Part shown: piece by piece, positions 1 to 12,064 of the stretch
Position numbering within the stretch: the stretch's first letter is position 1
Layout of the letters: each line of letters opens with the position of its first letter
Source: Calycina herbarum
Taxonomy: Eukaryota > Ascomycota > Leotiomycetes > Helotiales > Pezizellaceae
Assembly: GCA_001414485.1 (NCBI GenBank)
Contig: LLEY01000085.1
Span: 1-64,000, forward strand
DNA length: 64,000 nt
Reading direction: 5' to 3'
Notes under the pieces: model-generated
Told to the model about the DNA's origin: nothing
Database searches by the model: none
Seen by the model: the letters and a program-made list of their open reading frames with translations, nothing else
Made by a program: the position numbers and the translations under genes

Positions 1-527
1 GACTAGATTAGTTAATAGTCTATTCTTAACTCTTATCTACTCTATTAACTTCTACTTTAAAGTTAAGTTAATAGACTTATCTATTAGTTTATATACTTAC
101 TTCTACTTTAAAGTTAAGTAAGTATTTCCTCTATTATTAAGTAAAGTACTTATTAAGAGAGTGTATTAGTATTAGGTAATAATTACCTTACTTACTAATA
201 GGCTTTAGGTTTAAACCTTAGTCTATACTAGTTCTTTCTAGTATTATCTAGAAGATTCGGTTACGTTCTCGGTTACGTAAACACGTGATCCTTAGAATCT
301 TCTAGTAACTATTATATTTATAAGCTATAGAAGCTTCTAGTACTTATCCTAGAAGTATATATAGCTCTCTACTATTCTTATAGTTAGAAATCAAGTTAAT
401 TTTAAGTCTTTTACTTATACTTATCTACCGATTCTATAGAAACGTGATTTAACGATTACTTGACCTACTCTACGCCTATCTAATCACTTACTCGGTAACC
501 TACCTTATACGTTACCCTGTTCGTTCT
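1..527. other. AT-rich RIP-like sequence, unclassified
   Basis: No readable gene. The stretch is AT-rich and TpA-rich, with a short repeated block (two near copies of a tract around ttctactttaaagttaagt at about 45-120). It contains an isolated CACGTGAT and abuts the truncated Gypsy gag at about 528, so it is probably part of another decayed repeat. I could not match it to the other elements in the window. Confidence 0.4.
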
Positions 528-1372
528 ATATATAGCTAAGTCTATTCTAATACTAATCCTCTTAAGTAGGAGATAGTAAAGATAGTTTATAAGTTATAAT
601 TATCTTTAAACTTATTAGAGTTAAAGTTAAAGTAGATATCTATTTAAAGAAGGAACGAGTTAAGTTTCTTTCGCTTTCTATAATACGTGTCTAGTATCTT
701 AACTTTAATAGACTTAAGTGCTTTAATCTTATAAAGCTTAGAGGTGTCTAGTATACTAATATTGTCGTTATTTCTAACTAACTATATACTAGTAGGTGTT
801 CTTCTAGTAGCACTTCTAGATATTTCTACAACGTTGACTTAACTAGTATTTAGGCTAGCTATAGCGGCGAGGGTTACTAGAGCTATAGCAACTGAACTTC
901 TAAGCAAGTACTTAAAGTATAATAAAACTTAAACGAACTAAATAAAGATAGCTAAGTCTCGAAAGTTAGTATATAAGTAAGAAGTATAGATATATTAGAT
1001 TATTTACTTAGAAGTAAACTCGTTACTTATATTAAAGATATTAAATAAGATAATAAGATTAATAACTAAAGTTAAGTACGAAGCCTCTATCTAATAGTAG
1101 ACGTGCTAGTCTTATATAGAACCTTCGTTCTCTAAGTATATCGCTTATATCACTTGTATTACTCGCGATTATAGCGATTAGAGCGATATAAGCGATTACG
1201 TCACATAACTACACGTGACTTCTAACAGTCTTATAATAGTAAGATCCTAAAACCCTTAAATATCTTCTGTATTACTAATTTCCTCTTATACTACCTTCTA
1301 TTCCTAGATATCGTACCTTGTTCTATTAGAGCGCTGTCTAGACTACTTACTATATAACTATAATTCGTAATA
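528..1372 (-). mobile_element. Gypsy fragment A: gag start plus 5' LTR, truncated
   Basis: 918-1372 is a reversed copy of the LTR found in elements C, D and E (RIP-altered TGTAACGAAAC at the left, GATTCGTAACA-type end at the right). 528-917 matches the N-terminal gag region that lies just inside the right LTRs of D (about 25103-25457) and E (about 42230-42586), so this is the 5' end of a minus-strand element of that family. Homology stops at about 528. The flanks (taaag before 918, tcgag after 1372) do not form a clean target duplication, so the copy is truncated or rearranged. Confidence 0.75.
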
Positions 1373-4300
1373 TCGAGGTTATCGAGGCAAATCTAATATT
1401 TCAAAGCTAAGGCCTAGAAGAGGGAATCTATAGTAAGTTCTAGACTATATAAAGCGGCTCTAGCTTCTACGTCGTATATTTCTAAAGTTTTATTAAAGAG
1501 GAAGATCTTTATATTTAAAACAGCCTGTTCTCTTATAAGACATACGTCTTCGCTAGTACTTTTATCGTCTAAGTAAGAGCCGTCGGTGAATACTACTAGA
1601 TCTATAGAAGGAACAGATAAGAGGAATTCGAGGAATTCTACTTTATAGGAGTATTTATCACCGCTAGGACTTAGATCTACTACCTTGAGAAGGTAGACTT
1701 AGTAGTTAAACGCTCTATTTTATAAGAGGTTTCAAATTAGGTTGATTTCTTCTAAGAGAGAGAGAGGTTTAAAAGAGCGGTAAATAAGCCTAGCTTTTAA
1801 GTAAGAGTTATTTATATATTGTTTAAACAGGTATACCGAGTCGAGCTAGCGAGTTCTAGCTTTAAAAGCTCTGCTTTTTACTATAAGAGCAACTTCGGCG
1901 GCTAGGAGACTAGATTCTATAAGAAGTACTAAGGTAGGAGTGGTTTTATAGACTAGGAAGATAATCCTAGTATACTTTACTACTACTCTGTCTAAGAGAG
2001 TTAGATATCGGCTAATCTAGTTATTTATAGTACCTGTTTAGCCTGTTTTCTCTCTTATTCGACTAGGGTACTAGGTTTCGTTTCTAAAGTAGACGATCGA
2101 GAGGATATAAGTAGTAATAGCTTACTTTAGTAGATATAGAGGAGATTCTCTTACTATGTTTATTATTCCTTTAAGAGTATTAGCTATAAGTGTAGTCTTA
2201 CTAGCTATTCTTTTAACATAGCTATAGAAAGTAAGATAAGAGTTAAAGAAGATACTAAACTACTAGAGCTCTTATATAAGCTCTATTGTCTTTTCTTCAA
2301 CTATAATAGAGAGAGAGAGGCAGATATCTCTCTCTTTTTATTTCCTTTTATAAGAGAAGTAGATAAGTTCTGATTTTTCAGTATTAAAGATAATACTCTC
2401 GTCTATGCTCTACTCGAGTACTCTAGTAACCTGTTCTACTAGTAGCTTAATATTCTCTACCTTTAAGAGCCTAGTAGTAAGTAATCTAATATCGTCCGCG
2501 TAGCCGAATCTCTATAATACTAGAAGAGAGCTAATCTCTAAGCTAAAGAGAGGCTAGATATAGAGTATAAAGAGGATTAGTAAGATAGGTAAGCTTTGAG
2601 AGAGGCTGTACTAGAGTAGAGTAGCAGCTCCTATTTCTCTATCTAGCTTTACTTTTACTAATCTATTAGTTAAGAAAGAGGAGACCTATTCTACGAAGTA
2701 ATATAGCTATTCTTACTCTCTTAACCTTTTAATTAGATAGCTAGGGAGTACTACGTCAAAGGCGCTCTTAATATCAAGTATAAGAAAGAAGGCTTTCTAT
2801 TTATCTATAAAGGCTAACTTAATATCGAAGGTAAGGTAGGTAGTAAGGTCTATAACAGCTTTTAAAAGAAGAGCTCTAAACTAGTTATACTCTAGAATAG
2901 TATACTTAATAGCTATCTAAGAGGCTCGCTTTACTAGAAGCTTTTTAAGCTCTTTTCTAAGAACCGAGAGTAGAGTAATTAGGCGATATACTTAAGAGGA
3001 AGACTTGTCTTTCTTATTAGGTTTTAGGATAATAGCAACGATAGCGGAGTAGAAGATCTTTAGATAGAAGCCTGTCTCTATATAGCCTCTAAATAGAGAG
3101 AGAGTAAGGTTCGAGATCTATAGCTAGGCTACTTTAAGAACCCCTGTTACTAGCTCGTCTTCTCCTAGTATAGTTAAGGCTTTGCTAAGGATTGATTCCT
3201 CGACCTCGTATAAAGTAAGATCTGTCTACGAGAGAGACTTATAGATCCTAGTACTCTAGTACTCCTTATAAATCTTAAAAACGTCTTTACTTATCGTTGT
3301 CTTATTAATTAGGCTATAGAAGTGTTCTCTTTTTGCTTTCTAGATTTCCTATCTTAGAATCTTATAAAGAGTCTTTAAGGTCCGTAGGTTCGTATTAAGT
3401 CTTTATACCTGTCTTATCTTAGTAGCCGCTGTCTAGTACTTCTTATTCTACTAAAGGTATCTGAATCCGTACCTAAGCCCTTGCTTAGTACTACTAAGGT
3501 ACGTACTATATACGCTCTTAGTAATAAATCCTACTAGAGCTTCTAGTAACTTAGTATTTAGTTGTTTTATAAGTTTATATAGCTATTATGTTTTAAGCTT
3601 ACTTTGAAGAGTTGTCTTAAAGGTTTTAACGTTAAGTATACTAAGTTTTAAGAACAGATCCTTCTTAGTTAGTATAATAGACGTGCTTTAGATAATAGAC
3701 TTAGAATAAATAATACTCTATTTTTAGGCTAAAAGACGAGGAGAGTAGAAGAGCTCGAGAGAACCGGGAACTAAATACAAGTCCTATAACGCTAGTGCGT
3801 ACGCTAGTACTAGCGTGTATCTAAGCGAATATGTGATATCTAGCAGCCCTCGTAACTATAACTATTATAGTTAGGTTTCTTATATACGGAAGTTAAGTAA
3901 GAAGTAGAAGGTAGTTAGAGCTATACTTAAAAGTAAGGTCTACCTCGGTAGACGCCTCTCTCTAGTAGAGGTTACTAGAGTAAAAGACTAGGTTAAGAGT
4001 ATTACTAAGGTTATACGTTTACGTTCTAGAAGAGGTAGAGAGTTGTAGTCTTCTATCCTCTATTTAGTTAATAAGCGAGGTAGCTTATATACTTTCTTAG
4101 CTAAGGAAGTCCGGTTACTAGAGCTAGCTCTTTAGATTTAAGTCGTCGACTATAAGAATATTCGTTGTAAAGATATATTATAAGCTAAGAATATAGTTAA
4201 TAGCCTCTCTAGCGTTCTTAGTACCTAGAGGAGCGTTATATACGTTAAGGATATATAGAGAGAGGCTTTAAGAGAGTGTAATCTCGATATAAATAAGGTC

Positions 4301-4537
4301 TCGGTATTTAAGTAAGAGTACGATCGGTGATTATTAACTTAAGAGAATACCCGCTCCTTTTTATATAAAAGTAAGTACTCTAGAAGAGTTAACGTTCTAG
4401 TCGTATATAGATATAAAACAGGTATAGTTTAGATATCGTCTTATAATTTAATAGTTAATCTTCTTCTAGTAGATATATAGTTCATAGATAAGAACTATAT
4501 CTATTCGTCTAGAGTAGGCTAGTTAGAGTACTAGCTC
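1373..4537 (-). pseudogene. LINE ORF2 remnant: endonuclease, RT, RNase H
   Basis: On the minus strand the translated relic reads, in order: an APE-type endonuclease (VYNAPLGT near 4250 and ILIV-D-DLNLK at 4131-4165, the usual GDFN motif); reverse transcriptase (an LKPNKKDKSSS segment near 3010, as in the KPGKKDYS motif of LINE RTs, and FGYADDIRLL at about 2470-2510, the catalytic YADD); and RNase H (VVFTDGSYLDD near 1560-1600). This order is typical of Tad1/I-like non-LTR retrotransposons of filamentous fungi. Many TAG/TAA codons sit at former CAG/CAA/TGG sites, as expected after RIP. The upstream part of the LINE appears displaced to 5212-5530, 25897-25928 and 26403-27752 by later insertions. 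Confidence 0.8.
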
Positions 4538-4540
4538 TTA

Positions 4541-5208
4541 GTATAATCAGATTAGGTTAGTTAACGTTATATGAATTTTAAGAATATAAAATTTAAAAGT
4601 CTATTACTTTTTTAAGAGATAAGATATTAAGCTCTAGTTTTAAAATTTATAGATTTATACTAAATCTAAGTTATATAAAGGCTTCAAAGCTTCTAAGTAT
4701 AGGTTATCTTAGTTATTTAAATTAATTTTAAAATAGTCTCTTTTTTATCTATTTTTAAGCTACTATAATTACTAATTCAGCTATTTTTAGAAAAGAGTTT
4801 ATATTAATAGGTTAAAGTTAAAGTAAAGTTATATCTAATCTTAGAAAGTTACTCTTTTTAAACTATTATAACTTTAGAAGTCTAAGATAGAATTACTTTC
4901 TATTAAAGACTTAGTTTTAATACTAGCTATACTCTAGTTTACTAATAAATATAATTTCTACAAATAGCTAGATTAGTTACTATTAAGAGATTTAATATTC
5001 TTAAAATATATACTATTTTTATACTATTATAACTTCTTAATATAAACTATTTACTAGTATCTTTTTAGGAAATATACTACTCTTTTAGCTTATCTTTAAA
5101 GAAGTTAAGCTATTTCAGTAATATCTTAGCTTTATAAAAAGTTATTAAGTCTAAAAGTTAAGAGATATAAGAAATCACGTAACGTTAACTAATCTAACCT
5201 GATTATAC
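4541..5208. mobile_element. MITE-like DNA element with 34-bp terminal inverted repeats
   Basis: The ends are inverted copies of each other: GTATAATCAG-A/G-TTAG... at 4541-4574 and its complement at 5175-5208, differing only by transitions. It is flanked by TTA on both sides (4538-4540 and 5209-5211), a 3-bp duplication of the kind made by PIF/Harbinger transposases. It is 668 bp long, AT-rich, and has no readable transposase, so it is a non-autonomous element. It interrupts the LINE between its endonuclease part and the 5212-5530 piece. Confidence 0.75.
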
Positions 5209-5211
5209 TTA

Positions 5212-5535
5212 CTAGACTTATATATATTAATTTATAAGACTTAAAGATAGTATTACTTAAAAGGTCCTTATCTACTTATAGAGGAGTGAGGTAAGGGTCT
5301 AGGCTCTCTAGTTAAGAAGAGGGATTCGAAAGCGAGGAAGAAGCGCTTATAAGAGCCTCTTTACTTAGTTATAATAAGTTCGAGAGAAGAGTAAGAGTAG
5401 TAGAGCAGCTTATTTTAGTATCTACGTTGCTATAGAGCGAGTCTTCCTCTTTTCTTAGACGAATCTCGTTATATACTTATTATATATATCTCTTATTCTC
5501 TATTAAAAGCGGGGGTCTAGAAGCTTTTAGCCGGA
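5212..5535 (-). mobile_element. LINE fragment between MITE and Gypsy D
   Basis: AT-rich relic continuing the LINE context. Its right edge is the CCGGA target site (5531-5535) of element D; the other copy of CCGGA is at 25892-25896. After removing D this piece therefore joins 25897-25928 and then 26403 onward. No domain is readable in this short piece, and its assignment to the LINE rests on the nesting. Confidence 0.45.
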
Positions 5536-5995
5536 TATAACGAAACTTAAACGAACTAAACAAAGATAACTAAGTCTCGAAGGTTAGTATACAGATAAGA
5601 AGTACAGATACGCTAGGTTATTCACTTAGAAGTGAACTCGTTACTTATATCAAAGATGTTAAATAAGATAATAAGATTAATAACTAAAGTTAAGTATAAA
5701 GCTCCTATCTAATAACAGACGTACTAGTCTTATATAGAACCTATCGTTCTTTACTAGGTAGACAGGATCGCTTATCGATCCCGTCGACCTAGATCGCCTA
5801 GGTCGCTAGTTAACCCAGGTGATCCTATATATTACGTAACCTCTAACGTGTTTCTAATAGTAAGATCCTAGAATCCCTAAATACCTCTATATTACTAATT
5901 CTCTCTTATATTACTCTTCTATTTCCTAGACATTATACCTTGTCTTATTAGAACGCTGTCTAGACTATCTATTATATAAAACGTGATTTATAACA
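5536..5995 (-). repeat. 3' LTR of Gypsy D
   Basis: 460 bp, reversed, beginning TATAACGAAAC and ending GATTTATAACA. Its central core is 26 bp longer than that of the partner LTR at 25458-25891: it carries GACCTAGATCGCCTAGGTCG where the partner is collapsed. Confidence 0.88.
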
Positions 5996-6059
5996 CTATC
6001 TCTCTCTTAGCCTAGCGTATCTCTACGCTTAAGTATAGACTAAGAGATATCGTTAAGAG

Positions 6060-6638
6060 GCTAGTAGCTTCTTCCTATTTTTAATATACTACTTTCTAAT
6101 AATAAGAAGTATACTAAATATTAAGCTCTTAGATATTATATTAAATAACATAGTAATAAAATATCTCCTTATACCTATTATAAAAAATCCTTTAATTTAG
6201 CTAGTAAGCTCTAATAATACGTTATAATCTATAGTAACTACTATTCCTATTACTCTACCTATATTAGATAGAGTAAGTCTTATAACTATTATAAATAAAA
6301 CTAAATACCTTCTCTTTTAAACTAGGCTTCTATTAAGAAACAGAAAGCCTGCCTTAACTCCTAGAAGAAAGAGGCGATAGTAAAGATCCTCTAACTTTAA
6401 TAATAAAAATATTCTTCTCGAAAGAGAAAAAAAGATAATAGTAGCTAGTCTTAGTTCTCTTAATAAACTAGATACTACTAAAGATAAGAAAAAGAAAGAA
6501 GAGAAGAAACGAAAGAAAAAGAAGTATAAATAAGAAGAGGCTACTAGACTAGCTACTCTTTCTACTTCTAACCCTGCTTTTGACTTAAGACTCGACCTAG
6601 TCTTTCTTAAATCCTTTTCTCCTGATTATAAAATCTAA
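6060..6638 (+). pseudogene. Antisense Cys-rich/coiled-coil ORF in Gypsy D (RIP-broken)
   Basis: Read on the plus strand, opposite to gag-pol, between the end of pol and the 3' LTR. Recognisable parts are a degenerate Cys cluster (PYTYYKKS, formerly Cys at the Tyr positions, then a Y-x2-Y repeat), a Lys/Glu-rich coiled-coil stretch (about 6425-6540), and a C-terminal segment with PAF, LVFLKSF and a final Asp-Tyr-Lys-Ile before TAA at 6636-6638. The same ORF is present at the matching place in E (35999-36562) and C (17260-17860). Function unknown; see findings. Confidence 0.6.
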
Positions 6639-6639
6639 G

Positions 6640-9600
6640 TGATCTTAGGTTTTACTAATAGAACTTCTAAAGTTCTACTAAGCAATAGTTAAGATTACTT
6701 TTTAGCTTCTAAGTATTCTCTAAGTATAGATAATTTAACTATTTAACTAAATACTTAACTTATTCTCTAATAAGTTAATAGTTAAGAATTCTCTTAACTT
6801 CGTACTTAGTGTTTAAGTTTACTAATTAGATTTCTATAAGTAGGGCTAGTAGTACCCCTAGTAGTACTGGTTTAAGTAAGAATATATAGAATACTAGATA
6901 GACGTTTATTATCTTTAGTAATACTAATTTATAATTTAAAGGTCTCTTAACTTATTTAATTTTAAATAGTCTAAGTTTTTTATAATCTAGTTTATTACTT
7001 AGTCTTTTTATATTGATATTCTTTTATACTAAGTAGACTTTATCTCTCTCTTTTAGTATTAGCTTCTAACTACGTTGTTTATTATAGTAGTATACGTTTC
7101 TTTTAGCTACGAACTATAAATCCTCTATAAGTTTCTTATATAGGCTTTTAATTTTCGATACTTAAATATAAGTAAGTTGATTATTAATAGTCGTAGATAG
7201 CGGTTCTTAATACACTATTAATTTATATCTAAAGTTAGTATAGAATAGTATAACAAGTATTATTTCTATTACTAAACTATTATAGATAAACTATACTAAG
7301 AGTAGTAGTTCTACCTAGTTATTTTACTAGTAATTTATATAATAACAAAGGTATATTTTAATTACTTAATTTATCTGTTCGTTTCCTCTATTTGTTTAAA
7401 AGTAGAAAGCTATAGAGAGCTTTCTTTTTATATCTAATTATTCTATAAGAGTAATCTAAAATTTCAAGGTAAAAAGCTTATCTTTATCTAAGAGTATTTC
7501 TTTAGATAGTCTATATCTTAAAACTACTTCTCTAAGGAATATAAATACTAATTCCTTAGCTATACTTAACTCTATATATACTATTAGGATTATATACTTC
7601 GTAAGTTATTCTATAATAACTAGGATTAAGTTATACTTAACTTTTATTATTAGATCTTTAGATTTTAGTAATTTAATAATAAAATCTATAGATATTAATC
7701 TCTAAGATATTTATAGTATTAGAGTAGTATTTATCTATTTATAAGAAGTATAGTAGAAAGCCTTATTCCTAGTATAGGTATTATATTCTACTATTACTTC
7801 TTTAACTATCGTAGATAACTGATTAATATAGTAATATTATCTTATTCTCTAGAGAGTTTAATAAACTCTCTAGTATCTATAAGCTAGTACTAAATAATAT
7901 TCCTTAACGAATTTCCTTATATATAATTCTAGAACCTATAACTTTCTATTTTTATATCTTTCTTTATTATTACACTTGTTTATAATATAGTAAATATTAG
8001 TAAAATCTCTTCTCTAAACTAGGTTAGATAGTATATCTTTCTATTCAGCTAACTTCGGCTAATCCTTCTTCTACGCTTACTATATCTTACCTTACTAAGA
8101 GTCTTTATTTCTTATAGTAGCGATTTTATAGATTATAGAGGCTAAGTCTCTATTCTCGAGAGTTTTTAAGATCGCGATCTTTTTAAACTCTTTATTTCCT
8201 TTATATCTAGGTTTCTAGCTAAGATTATTAGCTTAAGTATTTAACGTTCTCTTTATATATTAAATAATAATATTAAACTCTTCTAATATTTCTATCTATC
8301 TAGCTAACTATCTAGTCGTAAGTTCCTTAGTTATTATAAACGTTCTAAGGTTCTTATAGTTAGATAGAATTATAACTTAGTATTTTACTAGCTATAAATA
8401 GATTCTCTAGTATTCTAAAGCTAATACTATAGCTAATAATTCCTTATTAAAAATACTATAGTTTATTATACTAAGTTAAATATTTTAGAATAGTATACGA
8501 CAGGTATAAGTTTCCTTTTTCTATTTAGTTATAGATAAATTATACCTACTACTATATCTAAGGCGTCTATTTTAATTATACTAGGTTTTTCTATATTAAA
8601 ATCGTATAGAAAAGGTTTTTTTATAAACCTTACTTTAATCCTTTAAAAAGCGTCCTTAGCTTATTTATTCTAAATAAACTTAATAGCTTTCTTAACTAGT
8701 ACTAATATTAGTTTAGTAATCTTTATATAGTCTTAGATAAATAGACAGTAGAAGTTTATAAATCTAAGGAAAGACTATATATCTTTTATATTCTCTAGTA
8801 ACTTCTAGTTTAAGATGTCTTAGATCTTTACTAGATCTATTTCTATTTTCTCTAAGCTAAATACCTATCTTAGGAAAAGTGTCTAAGTTACTCTAAACTC
8901 GTATTTTAAGAGTTTTAACTAAGAGTTCACTTTTATAAGTTATTATAAAACTTCTTTAATATATCTCTTATATTCTTCTTCTTTTTCTAAAAAAATTAAG
9001 ATATTATCTAGGTAATAGATTACTATTACTCTTAGAAGATCTTCTAAAATATTATTATTTTATCTCTAATATATAACTAGTATATTATAAAGTTTAAATA
9101 GTATAACTATATATTTATAAAGGCCTAATAGTAAGGTAAATACTATCTTCTATTCGTCTCTAACTTTTATTTATATAAGTCTATAAATGTTTTATTAATC
9201 TAGTTTTATAAATCGTACTACTTTACCTAATTTATTCTATAAGTATTAGCTAAGTAGTAGTAGATAAGCGTTCTTAACTATAGTATAATTTACTTCTTAG
9301 TAATTAATATATACTCTTCTATCTAAGTCGTCTTTCTTCTTAATAATAAGTATATTTAAGGTAATTAGTAACTTAGATTTTCTAATATATCTCTTTTTAA
9401 TATCTTCTCTTATATAACTTTCTATTATCTATAGACTTTTCTAGTTATATAACTAAAGCTTCTACTTTAAGAGGTAATAACTCTCTTTTAATTTAATCTT
9501 ATAATCCTATAAATAATATTCTAGTAAAGCTTATAAGTCTTCTAAGTTTTTAAACAAAGCCTTAAATTCTTTATACTATATAGGTATTTTGTTATCAGCT

Positions 9601-10977
9601 ATCTTACTAACCTATAGAGGACCCTAGACAAGGTGTTCTAGTGTCTTAGAAGAGGTAGCGCTAACCTTATTCTAGTCTTATAGTTATAATTATAAACCTA
9701 TATAATTATATTAACTAAAGGTTATTTTCTAAGCCTTCTAGTTAATATCTAGATTATATTCTTAAATCTATAATATACTAAGTATCGCTTCTTTACTCTC
9801 TATTTTAATAATATTAAATTATATATCTAAGTAGTGTCTTTTAATAGTAATCTTTATTAGAATAGTTTACTAATCGATAATTCTATCCTAGTATATAACG
9901 TCTATTCTATTAACTACTCCTAAGCAGTATAGCTTTATACTCTTAATTAGAACGTTTAGCTTCTTCTAAGCTACTAGAGAAAGGAAATTACTCGTCGCTC
10001 TAGAATTAATTAAGACACGGAGTTCCTTTCCTCTTATCTTCGCTATTACTATAAGTTAATTCTCTCTAGATATAGTATTTAACTCTCCTATAGTAGTGTA
10101 ATTTTCTAGTTTAATATAATAAACCTTGAATCTTCTTTTACTATTATCTCTCTCTTAAGAGCTTATAAAGAATATTACTTTTTCGTTATTAGAAAAAACT
10201 ACTTCGTATATTAGACTATCTTCTATAGTTCTCTTAGGTTCTAGAAGTATTCCTATAAAACGTTTTTCTATAGACTAGTTCGATAACGCTTATAGTTCGT
10301 ACTAAACCTATTTAACAGTTACTCTATATAATATTTCAGTAGTCTACCGCTTACCTATTATAGATTAGTAGAATTCCTAGATTATATCAGCTTAGAGGTC
10401 TACTTTAGTAACCCTGAATATTCGCTAATCTTCTAATCCTTTAAATACTATTATAACTTCTTTTTCAACTCTTAATATCTAATATTTTTTACTAATAACT
10501 AACTTATAATCTTAACTAGGTAGATAGATAGTAATATCTAACTTTAGATATCTATTATATTTATCGAATTCCTCTAAGTAATACTACTACTATTTAGTAG
10601 TATTATCTCTTAAATTAGTAATTATCTATAGATCTCTCTTCTTTAGATAGTTATTTAGTATTATCTATTCTAGTCCTAGCTTCTTAAATTTAATAGTTTC
10701 TCTTCTAATAATAGAGCTAACTATAATTACTCGATCTTAATTATTTCTTACTATCTTATAGATAGTTAATATAGTAGAATTAGCTTCTTAAGTAGAATAT
10801 AGGCTCTAGAAATCAGGTTTCTATTCTTCTATATATACCTATCTATTCTCTCTCTTAAAGGTCTTAATAAATACCTATGTTTCCTCTTCTTTAGATTTAT
10901 ATATTCTAGGATCTACTTCTAATAAGTTAGATTCTAACTCTAATAACTCTAATAAACTTGTTAATAGTAGTAATTTA
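6640..10977 (-). pseudogene. Gypsy D pol remnant
   Basis: Minus-strand relic of a chromovirus-type polyprotein. Going upward in coordinate it holds the chromodomain region (about 6640-6780), integrase, RNase H, the RT with IYYLDNILIF at about 8995-9040, and the protease/gag border near 10.0-10.9 kb. It matches E (36563-41380) nearly base for base apart from C/T and G/A differences. It stops at the TATTC target site of element B and resumes at 23757. Confidence 0.8.
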
Positions 10978-10982
10978 TATTC

Positions 10983-11214
10983 TGTTACGATCTATATCTA
11001 AAGGCAAAGGTATAAGAGTATATATATATATATTCGAGAATTTAAAGCTATAGTTCTAAGAACGAGGGAATATAGAATATATACTCTACGAAAAAGAGGT
11101 ATTCCTACTAACTATAAAGAGCCTTTAATCTCGTTATAAATCCGTCTAAGCGTTACAGCTCTGACGGTTACGTATAAGACCGAGAATCACGTGTTACAGA
11201 CTAGCGCTGTAATA
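10983..11214 (-). repeat. 3' LTR of Gypsy B
   Basis: 232 bp, TGTTACGATC...GCGCTGTAATA. The partner LTR at 23520-23751 has the same length and differs by C/T and G/A transitions. Confidence 0.88.
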
Positions 11215-11625
11215 TTACCCCCTCTTTTAGAAAAAGCTTATCTATAAGCTTTATATTACAACTGAATCGTCTATTAGATAATCGTAATCGTCTATTCTAT
11301 CTTCTTATACTCGTATCTAGCTTTATAAAGCCCTTAGCGGACTAGCGCGAGCTAGATTAGTAAGGTGAAAATCGTATAATTTATATAGATAATACTTAAA
11401 ATTCGAGGCTAGATACTACTATAGATCAGGGTTATAGCCTAACTATTAAACCCTATATTAAAGCTTTCTACGAACTGTCTTTATAGCTAAGACTTCTTCT
11501 ACTTCCTACTCTTCCTAATCTATAACCTATATTAGCAGGGGTGGTTCGTTTACCTATCTAGGTAACGGATCTATAACAGCTTTATAGAGTAGTGACAGGT
11601 GGAATATAGGGTATATACAGAAGTG
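11215..11625 (-). pseudogene. Gypsy B pol C-terminus with chromodomain
   Basis: On the minus strand the relic reads EEVLAIKTVRRKL followed by YRV..LGYNPD and an ASNFKY segment near 11330-11500. That matches the pattern of integrase-linked chromodomains in fungal chromoviruses (V-x2-I/L-L...W-x-GY-x-P-x2-WxP-x2-NF). TAG codons replace the tryptophans and glutamines. The frame is then cut by element C at 11626 and resumes at 18362. Confidence 0.75.
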
Positions 11626-11630
11626 GTCTA

Positions 11631-12064
11631 TGTCACGAATTACGTACACACGTGATAAGTGAAGACCAGGCGGCGTCCTGACAGGTTAAGCACTATCGGA
11701 ATACTCTTATAGCAGATAGGGATCGGTTAGGTTAGCTAAGCGATCTAGGGATTTCCTTTAGTTATAATCATGTAATAAGAGTTCGCTAGACAGGGCAACA
11801 GGTCTAGCAGTCTAACAGCGACGGAGCGACTAAGCTAGCGAGCTAGCACAAGGAAGGAAGCATCTATATAAGACTAGCACGTCTACTATTAGATAGGAGC
11901 TTCGTACTTAACTTTAGTTATCAATCTTATTATCTTATTTAACATCTTTAATATAAGTAACGAGTTCACTTCTAAGTAAACAACCTAGCACATTCATACT
12001 TCTTACTATATACTAACCTTCGAGACTTAGTTATCTTTATTTAGTTCGTTTAAGTTTCGTTATA
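11631..12064 (+). repeat. 5' LTR of Gypsy C
   Basis: 434 bp, TGTCACGAAT...TTCGTTATA. It matches 17923-18356 in length and differs from it by transitions. It keeps more C and G than the partner at several CpA/TpG sites. Confidence 0.9.
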
